In this document: positions 54,609-64,000 of the stretch, in pieces
Numbering within the stretch: the stretch's first letter is position 1
Layout: the number at the start of each line of letters is the position of its first letter
Assembly: GCF_963663645.1 (NCBI RefSeq)
Contig: NZ_OY760503.1
Location: 2,051,501 to 2,115,500, forward strand
Source: an uncultured Trichococcus sp.
GTDB taxonomy: Bacteria; Bacillota; Bacilli; Lactobacillales; Aerococcaceae
Length of the DNA stretch: 64,000 nt
Reading direction: 5' to 3'
Notes under the pieces: model-generated
What the model was told of the DNA's origin: nothing
Seen by the model: the letters and a program-made list of their open reading frames with translations, nothing else
The model's database searches: none
Made by a program: the position numbers and the translations under genes

Positions 54609-56900
54609 ATGACAGATTTCAAAGAGATTATAGTAACACATAAATTATCGGCATTATTTTCGAAAGCCTCTTTTGGAATCGAAAAAGAAAGCCAACGGAT
54701 AACGGGCGAGGGCACAATCGCCAAGACAAACCACCCGACCGTATTCGGTAATCGCAGTTTCCATCCCTACATACAGACCGACTTTGCGGAAAGCCAACCG
54801 GAATTGATCACACCACCAGTGCAATCGATCGAGGAAACATATGAATGGCTGATGGCTATCCATGATGTCGTGCTGCGCTCCTTACCTGAAGATGAATATT
54901 TGTTGCCTTGCAGCATCCCGCCGACCATGCCACTGGGCGAAGAAATCAAGGTAGCCAAATTGGATAATGCGGATGACGTCGCCTACCGGGAATATCTGGT
55001 GTCGGTATACGGGAACAAGAAGCAGATGGTCAGCGGCATTCATTTCAACTTCGAATTGAATCCTGCCCTCATCAAAGAGCTTCATCAGCTTTCCGGGTCT
55101 GGCGGAACGCTCAAAGCATTCCAATCGGATGTCTACTTGAAGATGGCGCATAACTTCATCCGTCATCAATGGATCATGACCTACCTTATGGGAGGATCCA
55201 TATCCGCCGACAGCTCCTACTTCGAAAAGGAGTCACAGCATGAATTGCCTCCGGACGGGTACACAAGAAGCATCCGCAGCAGCAAGTACGGATACGTCAA
55301 TAATACGGACGTGCATGTTTCTTTTGAATCGATTGATGCTTATGTGCAGGATATCGAGGGGATGGTGACTACCGGCAAGCTCATTGCCGAAAAAGAATTT
55401 TATTCCACTGTCCGCTTCAGAGGGGCAAACAAAGCGCGTGATTTGTTGACGAACGGCATCGCCTATCTCGAATTCAGGTTGTTCGATCTGAATCCATTTG
55501 CTGAGTTCGGTATGCACAAAGAGGACATGTACTTCATCCATTATTTCCTGCTCTATTTATTGTGGATCGAGACCGATGCCAGCGAAAAAGAGATGAAAAT
55601 CGGGAAAGAAATGAACTATGCGACTGCCTTGGAGAACCCTTTGCAGCCATCCGCGTTCCAAGCGGAAGGGCTGACCTTCCTGGAAGGGATGCTGCAGATG
55701 CTGGAAGCGATCGGCGCTGAAGAGAAGATTAGCGCAATCGTCAAAGAAAAAATCGAAGCATTCCATAATCCGGAAAAGACAGTGGCTGGACAGATGGCCA
55801 TAGCAGTGGACGCGGCAGAGACAAAAACGGTTTGGGCAACCGCTTTGGCTAAGAAGTACAAAGAGGCTGCCTGGAAACGGCCTTATGCTTTGAGAGGCTT
55901 TGAAGACATGGAACTCTCCACGCAGATTCTGCTGTTCGACGCCATCCAAAAGGGTTTGAAGATCAATATGCTCGACCGGTATGATCAATTCATCTCGCTG
56001 ACTTACAAAAACCATCGTGAATACGTGAAAAAAGGCAATATGACGGCAAAGGACAGCTATATCGGCCCGCTTATCATGGAAAACAAGGTCGTCACCAAAA
56101 AAATATTGGCGGAGAACGGATTTGCGGTTCCGGACAGCGGAGAGTACCACGCTGCGGAAGCAGCCTTGCGCGACTATCCTATCTTTGCCGGGAAAGGCAT
56201 CGTCGTCAAACCAAAATCCACGAACTATGGGTTGGGGATCTCCATCTTCAAAGACGGCGCTTCCTTTGAGAGTTATGAGAAAGCCATCCATATGGCATTT
56301 GAAGAAGACGAAGATGTGCTTGTGGAAGATTACTTGTCCGGCACCGAGTACCGTTTCTTTGTCATCGGAAACGAAACGAAGGCCGTATTGCTGCGCGTGC
56401 CCGCCAATGTGGTAGGCGACGGCAGCCGGACGATCCGCCAATTGGTCGAGGAAAAGAACAAGGACAGCTTGCGCGGAAAAAATCATCGTACCCCGTTGGC
56501 ATTGATCGGGACCGGGGAACTCGAGAAGTTGACGATCCAAGGCCAAGGGTATACTTTCGACAGCATTCCGCCGGCAGGAGTGACTGTCCGGTTGAGGGAT
56601 AATTCGAACATCAGCACCGGCGGCGATTCGATTGATGTTACGGATCAGATGCACGACAGCTACAAAAAACTGGCGGTGCAGATGGCAGCCGCGCTGGGTG
56701 TAGCGGTCTGCGGAGTGGACATCATCATTCCGGATCATTCGGTCCCGGCCGCGCAAGTGGAGCCAAATTATGGGGTGATCGAGGCGAACTTCAACCCTGC
56801 CATGCTGATCCATATTTATCCATACAAAGGGAAAAGTCGCCGTTTGACGATGGAAATCCTGCGCTTATTGTTCCCGGAAATGCAGCTGGAGGAAGAGTAG
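54609..56900 (+). CDS. gshF: Bifunctional glutamate--cysteine ligase/glutathione synthetase
   Basis: Single-chain glutathione synthesis, 763 residues, the GshF (GshAB) fusion of Lactobacillales. The N-terminal half is a GshA-type ligase (FGIEKESQRI, QTDFAESQPELITPP, GIHFNFEL); the C-terminal third (about 490-763) is an ATP-grasp domain (KPKSTNYGLGISIF, LVEDYLSGTEYRFFVIG, IEANFNPAMLIH). Both active halves look intact. The membrane protease gene starts 11 bases later. Confidence 0.96.
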   Translation: MTDFKEIIVTHKLSALFSKASFGIEKESQRITGEGTIAKTNHPTVFGNRSFHPYIQTDFAESQPELITPPVQSIEETYEWLMAIHDVVLRSLPEDEYLLPCSIPPTMPLGEEIKVAKLDNADDVAYREYLVSVYGNKKQMVSGIHFNFELNPALIKELHQLSGSGGTLKAFQSDVYLKMAHNFIRHQWIMTYLMGGSISADSSYFEKESQHELPPDGYTRSIRSSKYGYVNNTDVHVSFESIDAYVQDIEGMVTTGKLIAEKEFYSTVRFRGANKARDLLTNGIAYLEFRLFDLNPFAEFGMHKEDMYFIHYFLLYLLWIETDASEKEMKIGKEMNYATALENPLQPSAFQAEGLTFLEGMLQMLEAIGAEEKISAIVKEKIEAFHNPEKTVAGQMAIAVDAAETKTVWATALAKKYKEAAWKRPYALRGFEDMELSTQILLFDAIQKGLKINMLDRYDQFISLTYKNHREYVKKGNMTAKDSYIGPLIMENKVVTKKILAENGFAVPDSGEYHAAEAALRDYPIFAGKGIVVKPKSTNYGLGISIFKDGASFESYEKAIHMAFEEDEDVLVEDYLSGTEYRFFVIGNETKAVLLRVPANVVGDGSRTIRQLVEEKNKDSLRGKNHRTPLALIGTGELEKLTIQGQGYTFDSIPPAGVTVRLRDNSNISTGGDSIDVTDQMHDSYKKLAVQMAAALGVAVCGVDIIIPDHSVPAAQVEPNYGVIEANFNPAMLIHIYPYKGKSRRLTMEILRLLFPEMQLEEE

Positions 56901-56911
56901 GGGGGAACTGT

Positions 56912-58003
56912 ATGAAAAAGTCATTTCTGAGAATTGCCCTCTACATTTCAATATCCGTCATCATGGTGTACGGATATCTGATTGCGAAGGGATTCAGCAA
57001 TTGGGGGAAGCTAGTGTCTTTTGATCCCCTCCTCATTCCCGTTCTGTCGGCAGGCTTGTTCCTGTCCGTCTATGTGCATCTCTTCCTCCATGAAGGGGGA
57101 CACTTTCTGTTCGGAAAGTTGAGCGGTTACCGCTTGGTGAGTTTTCAAGTCAGACATTTTAAGTACAGCCAAGCGGATCATAGACTGCATCATATTCAGA
57201 CTGCCTCGCCTTTGCTGGCGGGCCAATGCTTGATGGCGCCGCCGAAAGGGGACTATCCGGAATTGCCGTATCGCGGTTATTTGTTGGGGGGCGTTATGGC
57301 AAATGCTTTGACGGGCGCAGCCTTGTACGGATCGGCTTTTATGATGGAGCTGAAGCTAGGTTCACTGTTCGTTTTGTTCAGTCTTGTGCCCGTCTGGATG
57401 GCTTTAGCGAATCTGCTGCCGAAAGGGCAGAATGATGGAGCCGTGCTGAGGGAAGCAAGCCGATCTGTGCACGCACGCAAGCTCCTGTTCCGGCAACTGG
57501 AAATGGCGCAGCTGATCGAAGAAAAAGTCCCTTTTGCGGATTTGCCGGATGCCTATTTCACATGCTTAAGGGATACGCAGTATCAAAAAAGCTTCCTGGT
57601 GGATTACTTCTACATGGTCGCTTATGTCCGTGCTTTGGGGGAACTGAATTTTGAAGAGGCCGATAGCTTGCTGTTGACGTTTTCAGCCAATCGGCCGGTC
57701 AAAGAATCTGTCTATTGGCCGACTTATCTGATGGAATCTTTGTTTTGCGATGCTTTGTTCGGACGGATCGGAACTGCAGAAGAAAAATACGTCCAAATAC
57801 AAGCCCATCCCTTGTTGAAAAGGTACTGGAATGCAAACAACAGGATAAGGGCGGCCTATGCGTTTTTCTGTCTTATCGATCTTGAAGCAACGAAGAAATT
57901 ATTGGGACAGGGTCCAGCAGTCGCTGAAGCTTCCGATAAGGAATTGGACAACAGCATCGAACTGCGCCTGTACCGATGGCTGAACAGTTATTTTGAACAC
58001 TAG
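56912..58003 (+). CDS. Membrane zinc metalloprotease-like protein (M50-type HExxH)
   Basis: 363 residues; uncharacterised. Hydrophobic N-terminal half with about five membrane segments. HEGGH at residues 60-64 in a membrane helix is the HExxH zinc motif, and N167-L-L-P170...D175-G176 fits the second M50 metal motif (NxxPxxxxDG). The C-terminal ~180 residues are soluble and helical, like a TPR-type repeat. Cotranscribed with gshF (11-base gap) and followed by a desulfurase. Might process a membrane-bound substrate; nothing in sequence says which. Confidence 0.78.
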   Translation: MKKSFLRIALYISISVIMVYGYLIAKGFSNWGKLVSFDPLLIPVLSAGLFLSVYVHLFLHEGGHFLFGKLSGYRLVSFQVRHFKYSQADHRLHHIQTASPLLAGQCLMAPPKGDYPELPYRGYLLGGVMANALTGAALYGSAFMMELKLGSLFVLFSLVPVWMALANLLPKGQNDGAVLREASRSVHARKLLFRQLEMAQLIEEKVPFADLPDAYFTCLRDTQYQKSFLVDYFYMVAYVRALGELNFEEADSLLLTFSANRPVKESVYWPTYLMESLFCDALFGRIGTAEEKYVQIQAHPLLKRYWNANNRIRAAYAFFCLIDLEATKKLLGQGPAVAEASDKELDNSIELRLYRWLNSYFEH

Positions 58004-58033
58004 AAAGACAAGGGGAAGAAAGAAGGTAACAAA

Positions 58034-59176
58034 TTGATTTATTTCGACCATGCCGCTACCACACCAGTGAGACCTGAAGTTGTTGCGGTCATTCAGGAGT
58101 CGCTTATCGAAGATTACGGGAATCCTTCCAGCACCTATGCGTTGGGGCGACAAACAAGACAGCATATCGACCAAGCCCGCAGAATTTTTGCGGCGTCGAT
58201 CAAAGCGAATCCGGCTGATATCATCATCACAAGCTGCGGCTCCGAATCCAACAATGCCGCAATCATACCGACTGCGTTGGCTCTGAAGGGAAAAGGCAAA
58301 CACCTGATCACATCTGCAGCGGAACACCACGCAGTCCTCCATCCGATGCACTATCTGGAAACGCTAGGATTTGAGGTGACCTATCTGCCGGTGGATGATA
58401 CCGGAAAAGTAACCGTAGAGGCCTTGATCGATGCGATCCGGGAGGATACGATCCTCGTCTCGTTGATGTACGCCAACAACGAAGTGGGCAGCATCAATCC
58501 GATTGCCGAAATCGGTGCGCTATTGGCGGAGAAGAACATCCTTTTCCATACTGATGCCGTTCAAGCCTACGGCAGCGAGCAGATTGATGTCGAGCAACAG
58601 CATATCGATCTGTTGTCCGTTTCCGCACATAAGATCAATGGTCCCAAAGGAATCGGATTTATGTACCGCAAAAACAGCCTGCATCTGCCTAACTTCATCC
58701 ATGGCGGCAGCCAAGAGAACGACCACCGCGGCGGTACGGAAAATACGCCTTACATCAAGGGGTTTGCCAAAGCCGTCGCACTGATGGAAGCGGAGCGTAA
58801 AGAGAGCAACCGCAAAAAACGTGAATTGGGCGCTTATTTCCTGAAGGGACTTGAAAAAATCGGACTCCCGTTTGAGTGCAACGGTGTCTATCCGGAAGGG
58901 GTGCCGCACATCTTGAACCTTTGGCTGCCCGGTATGCGTTCCGACAAACTGCTGATCCAGTGCGACCTCAAAGGAATCATGTTGTCGGCCGGATCCGCCT
59001 GTACAGCCGGCAGCCTTGAACCGAGTCACGTATTGGAAGCGATGTACGGAAAAGGTAATCCACGCGCAACGGAATCCCTGCGCATTTCGTTCGGATCGGA
59101 TAACACAACCGATGAGGTGGACACATTGATCACATTGCTGCAAAGCATCCACAACAAGCAATACAAGAACGGCTGA
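58034..59176 (+). CDS. Cysteine desulfurase (second copy, IscS/NifS family)
   Basis: 380 residues; TTG start at 58034 after AGAAGG. PLP lysine K200 (SVSAHKINGPKG) and active cysteine C323 (AGSACTAGS). Followed by DUF1831, a family found next to such desulfurases in Lactobacillales, with mnmA further down. Likely supplies sulfur for 2-thiouridine in tRNA (MnmA), whereas the copy at 32842 serves ThiI. Distinct from it over most of its length. Confidence 0.93.
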   Translation: MIYFDHAATTPVRPEVVAVIQESLIEDYGNPSSTYALGRQTRQHIDQARRIFAASIKANPADIIITSCGSESNNAAIIPTALALKGKGKHLITSAAEHHAVLHPMHYLETLGFEVTYLPVDDTGKVTVEALIDAIREDTILVSLMYANNEVGSINPIAEIGALLAEKNILFHTDAVQAYGSEQIDVEQQHIDLLSVSAHKINGPKGIGFMYRKNSLHLPNFIHGGSQENDHRGGTENTPYIKGFAKAVALMEAERKESNRKKRELGAYFLKGLEKIGLPFECNGVYPEGVPHILNLWLPGMRSDKLLIQCDLKGIMLSAGSACTAGSLEPSHVLEAMYGKGNPRATESLRISFGSDNTTDEVDTLITLLQSIHNKQYKNG

Positions 59177-59230
59177 ACAAAGAAAAAAAGTATGATATGA
59201 TAGAGAAAACGTTATCTTGGAGGACTGCAA

Positions 59231-59575
59231 ATGGCATTCGAAAAAAATGTATCTTTAAAGGGATCAGGCAAAACCTTTCGATTGAATGAACAGGTGAAGC
59301 GATACACTTTGCGCGACAACGGCTTTGAAGAAACCAAAAACGGCAATTTCCAACTGGTCCGTGATTTGGACAGCAGCGTGCTGCATAAGCAAGGGATCAA
59401 AGTGAAAATCGTCGTTGCTGCCGATCTGAAAACATTCAAAGTTTCCACCACGACGAGCAACGGATTGCAGACAGTGGATGTCTACGGCAAGGAAACCATG
59501 ACGGCTGCGAAAGAACAGTTGGAATATATTTTGGACAGTTTGGTCGAAAACGGCGTCCTGACTGAAGCGGCGTAG
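59231..59575 (+). CDS. DUF1831 family protein
   Basis: 114 residues, alpha/beta, function unknown. Starts MAFEKNVSLKGSGKTFRLNE after TTGGAGG. The family occurs almost only beside nifS/mnmA in Lactobacillales, so a helper role in sulfur transfer is plausible. A TATGAT-like -10 just upstream suggests it may also be transcribed separately. Confidence 0.85.
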   Translation: MAFEKNVSLKGSGKTFRLNEQVKRYTLRDNGFEETKNGNFQLVRDLDSSVLHKQGIKVKIVVAADLKTFKVSTTTSNGLQTVDVYGKETMTAAKEQLEYILDSLVENGVLTEAA

Positions 59576-59828
59576 TGAGCCAAAAATATTGGCGACAGAT
59601 GAAAAGAACGGGCCGGTCCTGTGAGAGTTATTTGATTCTTGCGGGCGGTCTTTTTTTGTTGCAAAATAAAAAGCGTAATCCGCTTGGATGCATGTGCACC
59701 GAAAAAACACGATGCGCACTATAAGTGCATTAATATAATTATATAAACCGCTATTTTTTTCATTCCATTTTCTATGAAATATGATATACTTATTCAGAAT
59801 CGCACAAACAATTCGGGAGATGAAGAAA

Positions 59829-60632
59829 GTGGAACAAAAATATCAAGGCGCAGCCATGACTACTGTTGATAAAAGCGCCCTAAAGAAGTCACATTTATTT
59901 GAGACTTCACAAGTAAAATATTTCATCAGATGTATGCTTGCCGGTATGTTTTTGACATTGGGTACATCAATCGCTGTTATGGTCGCTGAAAAAGCAGAAC
60001 ATATGCTGCCAGGTAGCGGGAAATTTTTCTATTCATTCATGTTTGCATGGTCTTTGGTCATGATCAATTACATGAACACGGAATTGGGTACATCCAATAT
60101 GATGTACATGACGGCAGCTGTTTACCGCAAGGTGCTGGTACCAAAAAGAGCTTTAGCAATTTTATTCGCTTGTATCCTTTTCAACCTTATCGGGGGTGCA
60201 ATCGCATCATTCGTTATGTCATTCACGAATATTTTCCAAGATCTGCCGGCTGAGCATTTCCTGTTCCATGCAGTTGAAGGGAAATTGCTGAAAACGCCTG
60301 TTCAGATGGTAGCCGAAGGTATCTTCGCGAATGTTATCGTGAATACGACAGTATTTGTGAGCGCCCATATGAAGGATGACGCCGGCAAACTTTTCTCGAC
60401 CATTTTCATCATCTTCATCTTTGCATTTTTAGGCTTTGAGCACGTTATCGCCAACTTCTCTTCCTTCAGCCTTGCGTTTTTCGCATTCGGCGGCGCTTTG
60501 CCAGGGATGACGGTCGGCAGCGTGCTGACGAACTGGTTCTTCGCTATGATCGGAAATTACATCGGCGGCGGATTGATCATCGGTTTGCTTTACGCATGGA
60601 TGAACAAAGGTTCCGAAGTTTACGTAGACTAA
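59829..60632 (+). CDS. Formate/nitrite transporter (FNT) family channel
   Basis: Pentameric anion channel, 267 residues with six membrane segments. The central His is in GFEHVIAN, the FocA-type pore motif; YMNTELGTSNMM and FNLIGG are also family stretches. Start uncertain: GTG 59829 is 9 bases from GGGAG; ATG 59856 is an alternative. An ATG at 59781 is ruled out because a TGA-TATACT extended -10 overlaps it. Formate is the likeliest substrate in a mixed-acid fermenter, but that is inference. Confidence 0.85.
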   Translation: MEQKYQGAAMTTVDKSALKKSHLFETSQVKYFIRCMLAGMFLTLGTSIAVMVAEKAEHMLPGSGKFFYSFMFAWSLVMINYMNTELGTSNMMYMTAAVYRKVLVPKRALAILFACILFNLIGGAIASFVMSFTNIFQDLPAEHFLFHAVEGKLLKTPVQMVAEGIFANVIVNTTVFVSAHMKDDAGKLFSTIFIIFIFAFLGFEHVIANFSSFSLAFFAFGGALPGMTVGSVLTNWFFAMIGNYIGGGLIIGLLYAWMNKGSEVYVD

Positions 60633-60643
60633 GCTTCACAACT

Positions 60644-60689
60644 AAAAACGAGAAGGTTCCTGATGCCGGATCCTTCTCGTTTTTTCTTC
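60644..60689 (+). terminator. Terminator after the FNT channel
   Basis: A 13-bp stem (AAAACGAGAAGG side with CCTTCTCGTTTT side) followed by T-run. Confidence 0.88.
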
Positions 60690-60773
60690 TGCGGATAAAA
60701 GCTGACCGAATGAAGATTTGTTCGTTTTTTTGGGAGGATGCTTGCCCCAAGCGTTAATAAGCCTTAGGGACGG

Positions 60774-60802
60774 TTGACAAAAGCGAAGATTATTTGTATT
60801 GT
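60774..60802 (+). promoter_or_regulatory. xpt promoter
   Basis: A perfect TTGACA (60774-60779), a 17-bp spacer and TATTGT (60797-60802). The ~85-base leader contains GC-rich pairing segments (AGCCTGCTGGCCGGCT) but no purine riboswitch core. Confidence 0.8.
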
Positions 60803-60883
60803 TTTACTGTTATTTGTTGATGGAAATATAGCCTGCTGGCCGGCTGTGGCAAGCGGCTGATAGATAGAACGAAATGGGATTAG

Positions 60884-61471
<588 letters not shown>

Positions 61472-61493
61472 CAGGACAGGAAGACGGATCAAT

Positions 61494-61560
61494 GTCATTA
61501 ACTTAAGCAACTTGACAACTGTAAAAAAGCGAGGATGCATGATGCATTCTCGCTTTTTTT
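61494..61560 (+). terminator. Duplicated terminator cassette, copy B (after xpt)
   Basis: Starts 23 bases after the xpt stop and is nearly identical to the reverse complement of 19253-19320: GTCATTAACTTAAGCAACTT..., then GCGAGGATGCAT/ATGCATTCTCGC hairpin with A- and T-runs. Sequence on either side of the two copies is unrelated. Confidence 0.88.
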
Positions 61561-61697
61561 GTTCAGCAAAGGGGGAAGGTTGTCCCTCACGTATCTTGCA
61601 ATTTAGCTTCGATATCTCCACAAAGCCTTTTGGAATTGTGGTAAAATGTTAAATATACATGAGATTATGAGCGTTATCTTAATGAGGAGGTTCAACA

Positions 61698-62990
61698 ATG
61701 AGAATTGAAACACAATGTTTACACGAAGGGTATCATCCAGGGAACGGGGAGCCAAGCGCACTGCCGATATACCAAAGCACTACTTACAGATATGACTCCA
61801 CGGAGCATATCGGGAAATTATTCGACTTGACGGCTGCCGGACACATGTATTCGCGCATCTCAAATCCTACTGTTGCAGCTGTGGAAGAGAAAATTGCGGC
61901 GATGGAGGGTGGAGTAGGGGCTTTGTGCACAACATCCGGACAGGCAGCCACCATGATCAGTTTGATGAATATCCTGAAGGAGGGCGATCATTTCATCAGC
62001 ACCGCCTCCATTTATGGCGGAACCATCAATCTGTTTGCTGTAACTTTGAAGCGATTCGGAATCGAATGCACCTTTGTCGATCAGGAACTGCCTGAAGAAG
62101 AAATCCAAAAAATGTTCAAAGCGAACACGAAAGCTGTATTCGGCGAAACCATCGCAAACCCGGCCTTGTCCGTTCTGGATATCGAAAAATGGGCAGCGAT
62201 TGCGCACAAAAACAATGTGCCATTGATCGTGGACAACACCTTCCCGACGCCATACCTCTGTAGGCCATTCGAGTTTGGAGCCGACATCGTGGTCCATTCA
62301 ACTTCGAAGTACATGGATGGCCATGCTGTGCAGATGGGCGGGGTCATTGTCGACAGCGGCAATTTTGACTGGAAGAACGGAAATTTCCCGGAATTCACCG
62401 AACCGGACGAATCATACCACGGCATCGTCTATACGGACAGCTTCGAGAAAGCTGCGTATATCACAAAAGCACGGGTACAGATGATGAGGGATATGGGTGC
62501 GTACCCAACCGCCAATGCCGCCTTCTTGCTGAATCTGGGGCTTGAAACGCTGCCTGTACGGATGGATAGACACTGCAGCAACGCTTTGAAAGTCGCTGAA
62601 TATTTCAAAAAATCCGAAAAAGTCGAATTTGTGAATTATCCGGGCTTAGAAGGAGACAAATACCACGAATTGGCAAATAAATATCTGCCGCTCGGAACGT
62701 GCGGCGTCATTTCGCTCTCGATCGAAGGCAGCAGAGAAAATGCCATCAAATTCATGGACAGCCTGAAGCTGGCTTCCAATGAAGTCCATGTGGCCGACAT
62801 CCGGACTTGCGTGCTCCATCCGGCGAGTTCGACCCACAGACAGCTGACCGATGAACAATTGGCGGCAGCGGGCATCACGCCTGGCCTGATCCGCTTTTCG
62901 GTAGGGCTTGAAAACGTGGATGATATCATCGAAGACATCGAACAAGCTCTGGCAACCCTGCATTTGGATGCGAAGCCTTATACAGTCTGA
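61698..62990 (+). CDS. metY: O-acetylhomoserine aminocarboxypropyltransferase (sulfhydrylase)
   Basis: PLP enzyme making homocysteine from O-acetylhomoserine and sulfide, 430 residues. PLP lysine K204 in HSTSKYMDGH; SGQAATM and DNTFPTPYLCRP are Cys/Met-metabolism family stretches; length and the C-terminal SVGLENVDDIIEDI fit MetY rather than the ~380-residue MetB. An extended -10 (TGG then TAAAAT at 61642-61647) precedes it; no SAM riboswitch or T-box is seen. Confidence 0.93.
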   Translation: MRIETQCLHEGYHPGNGEPSALPIYQSTTYRYDSTEHIGKLFDLTAAGHMYSRISNPTVAAVEEKIAAMEGGVGALCTTSGQAATMISLMNILKEGDHFISTASIYGGTINLFAVTLKRFGIECTFVDQELPEEEIQKMFKANTKAVFGETIANPALSVLDIEKWAAIAHKNNVPLIVDNTFPTPYLCRPFEFGADIVVHSTSKYMDGHAVQMGGVIVDSGNFDWKNGNFPEFTEPDESYHGIVYTDSFEKAAYITKARVQMMRDMGAYPTANAAFLLNLGLETLPVRMDRHCSNALKVAEYFKKSEKVEFVNYPGLEGDKYHELANKYLPLGTCGVISLSIEGSRENAIKFMDSLKLASNEVHVADIRTCVLHPASSTHRQLTDEQLAAAGITPGLIRFSVGLENVDDIIEDIEQALATLHLDAKPYTV

Positions 62991-63010
62991 GCGATAGTGT
63001 CCCTAATAAC

Positions 63011-63051
63011 GAAGCAGAATTCCTTCCTGGGGTTTCTGCTTCATTTTCTTT
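63011..63051 (+). terminator. Terminator after metY
   Basis: A 9-bp stem (63011-63019 with 63034-63042) followed by ATTTTCTTTG. Confidence 0.7.
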
Positions 63052-63067
63052 GTTGCGAAAGATTTTT

Positions 63068-64000
<933 letters not shown>

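Overview
The window is ordinary chromosomal DNA of a low-to-mid GC Firmicute of the order Lactobacillales. Gene content and order (a dcw cluster lacking murE/murF/ftsW, GshF-type glutathione synthesis, MreBCD next to FolC/RadC, nifS-DUF1831 and mnmA, T-box leaders, TGN-extended -10 promoters) fit the Carnobacteriaceae, with a Trichococcus-like organism my best guess. That placement is inference; no 16S gene is present. I see no phage, transposase, integrase, restriction system or CRISPR.

Layout. 1-457: end of an unrecognised gene, a terminator and a promoter carrying three 10-bp-spaced MraZ-type boxes. 458-14895: division and cell-wall cluster mraZ-rsmH-ftsL-pbpX-mraY-murD-murG-divIB-ftsA-ftsZ-ylmE-sepF-ylmG-ylmH-divIVA. 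14870-17967: T-box-controlled ileS. 18135-22485: cold-shock gene, GlsB-like membrane protein, TelA/XpaC pair, ADP-ribose pyrophosphatase and a Lys/Ala-rich tail-anchored protein. 22519-24943: mtn and a HerA-like ATPase. 25356-29117: Fur-box-controlled siderophore ABC transporter. 29126-30949: DUF1054 gene and rpsD with a long leader. 30950-35801: ezrA, nifS-thiI, tpx. 35807-41593: T-box valS, folC, a HAD phosphatase, radC. 41650-44742: second cold-shock gene, mreBCD. 44783-48174: T-box (probably His) amino-acid ABC transporter with two tandem binding proteins. 48301-51813: rplU-prp-rpmA, a YtxK-like methyltransferase, ackA. 51870-54418 (minus strand): universal stress protein, small membrane protein, 6S RNA, rarA. 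54609-59575: gshF, a membrane HExxH protease, a second cysteine desulfurase, DUF1831. 59829-64000: formate/nitrite-type channel, xpt, metY, TraX-like protein and the start of mnmA.

How it fits together. Most genes are housekeeping: septum and peptidoglycan synthesis (dcw, ezrA, mreBCD), translation (ileS, valS, rpsD, rplU, rpmA with its N-terminal processing protease Prp), tRNA thiolation (two NifS proteins with ThiI and MnmA), redox (gshF, tpx), and iron and amino-acid uptake. RNA-level control is dense: three T-boxes whose specifiers can be read by folding (ATC, GTA and probably CAC), L21 and S4 leaders, long cold-shock leaders, 6S RNA.

The least explained material lies between genes: two unrelated arrays of palindromes, both with a 51-52 bp pitch (19107-19245 and 25051-25210), and a ~67-bp terminator cassette present in two copies 42 kb apart, each in the same orientation relative to its upstream gene. 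A membrane HExxH metalloprotease directly behind gshF is the most interesting poorly characterised protein. I found no clear multi-gene novel defence or biosynthetic system.
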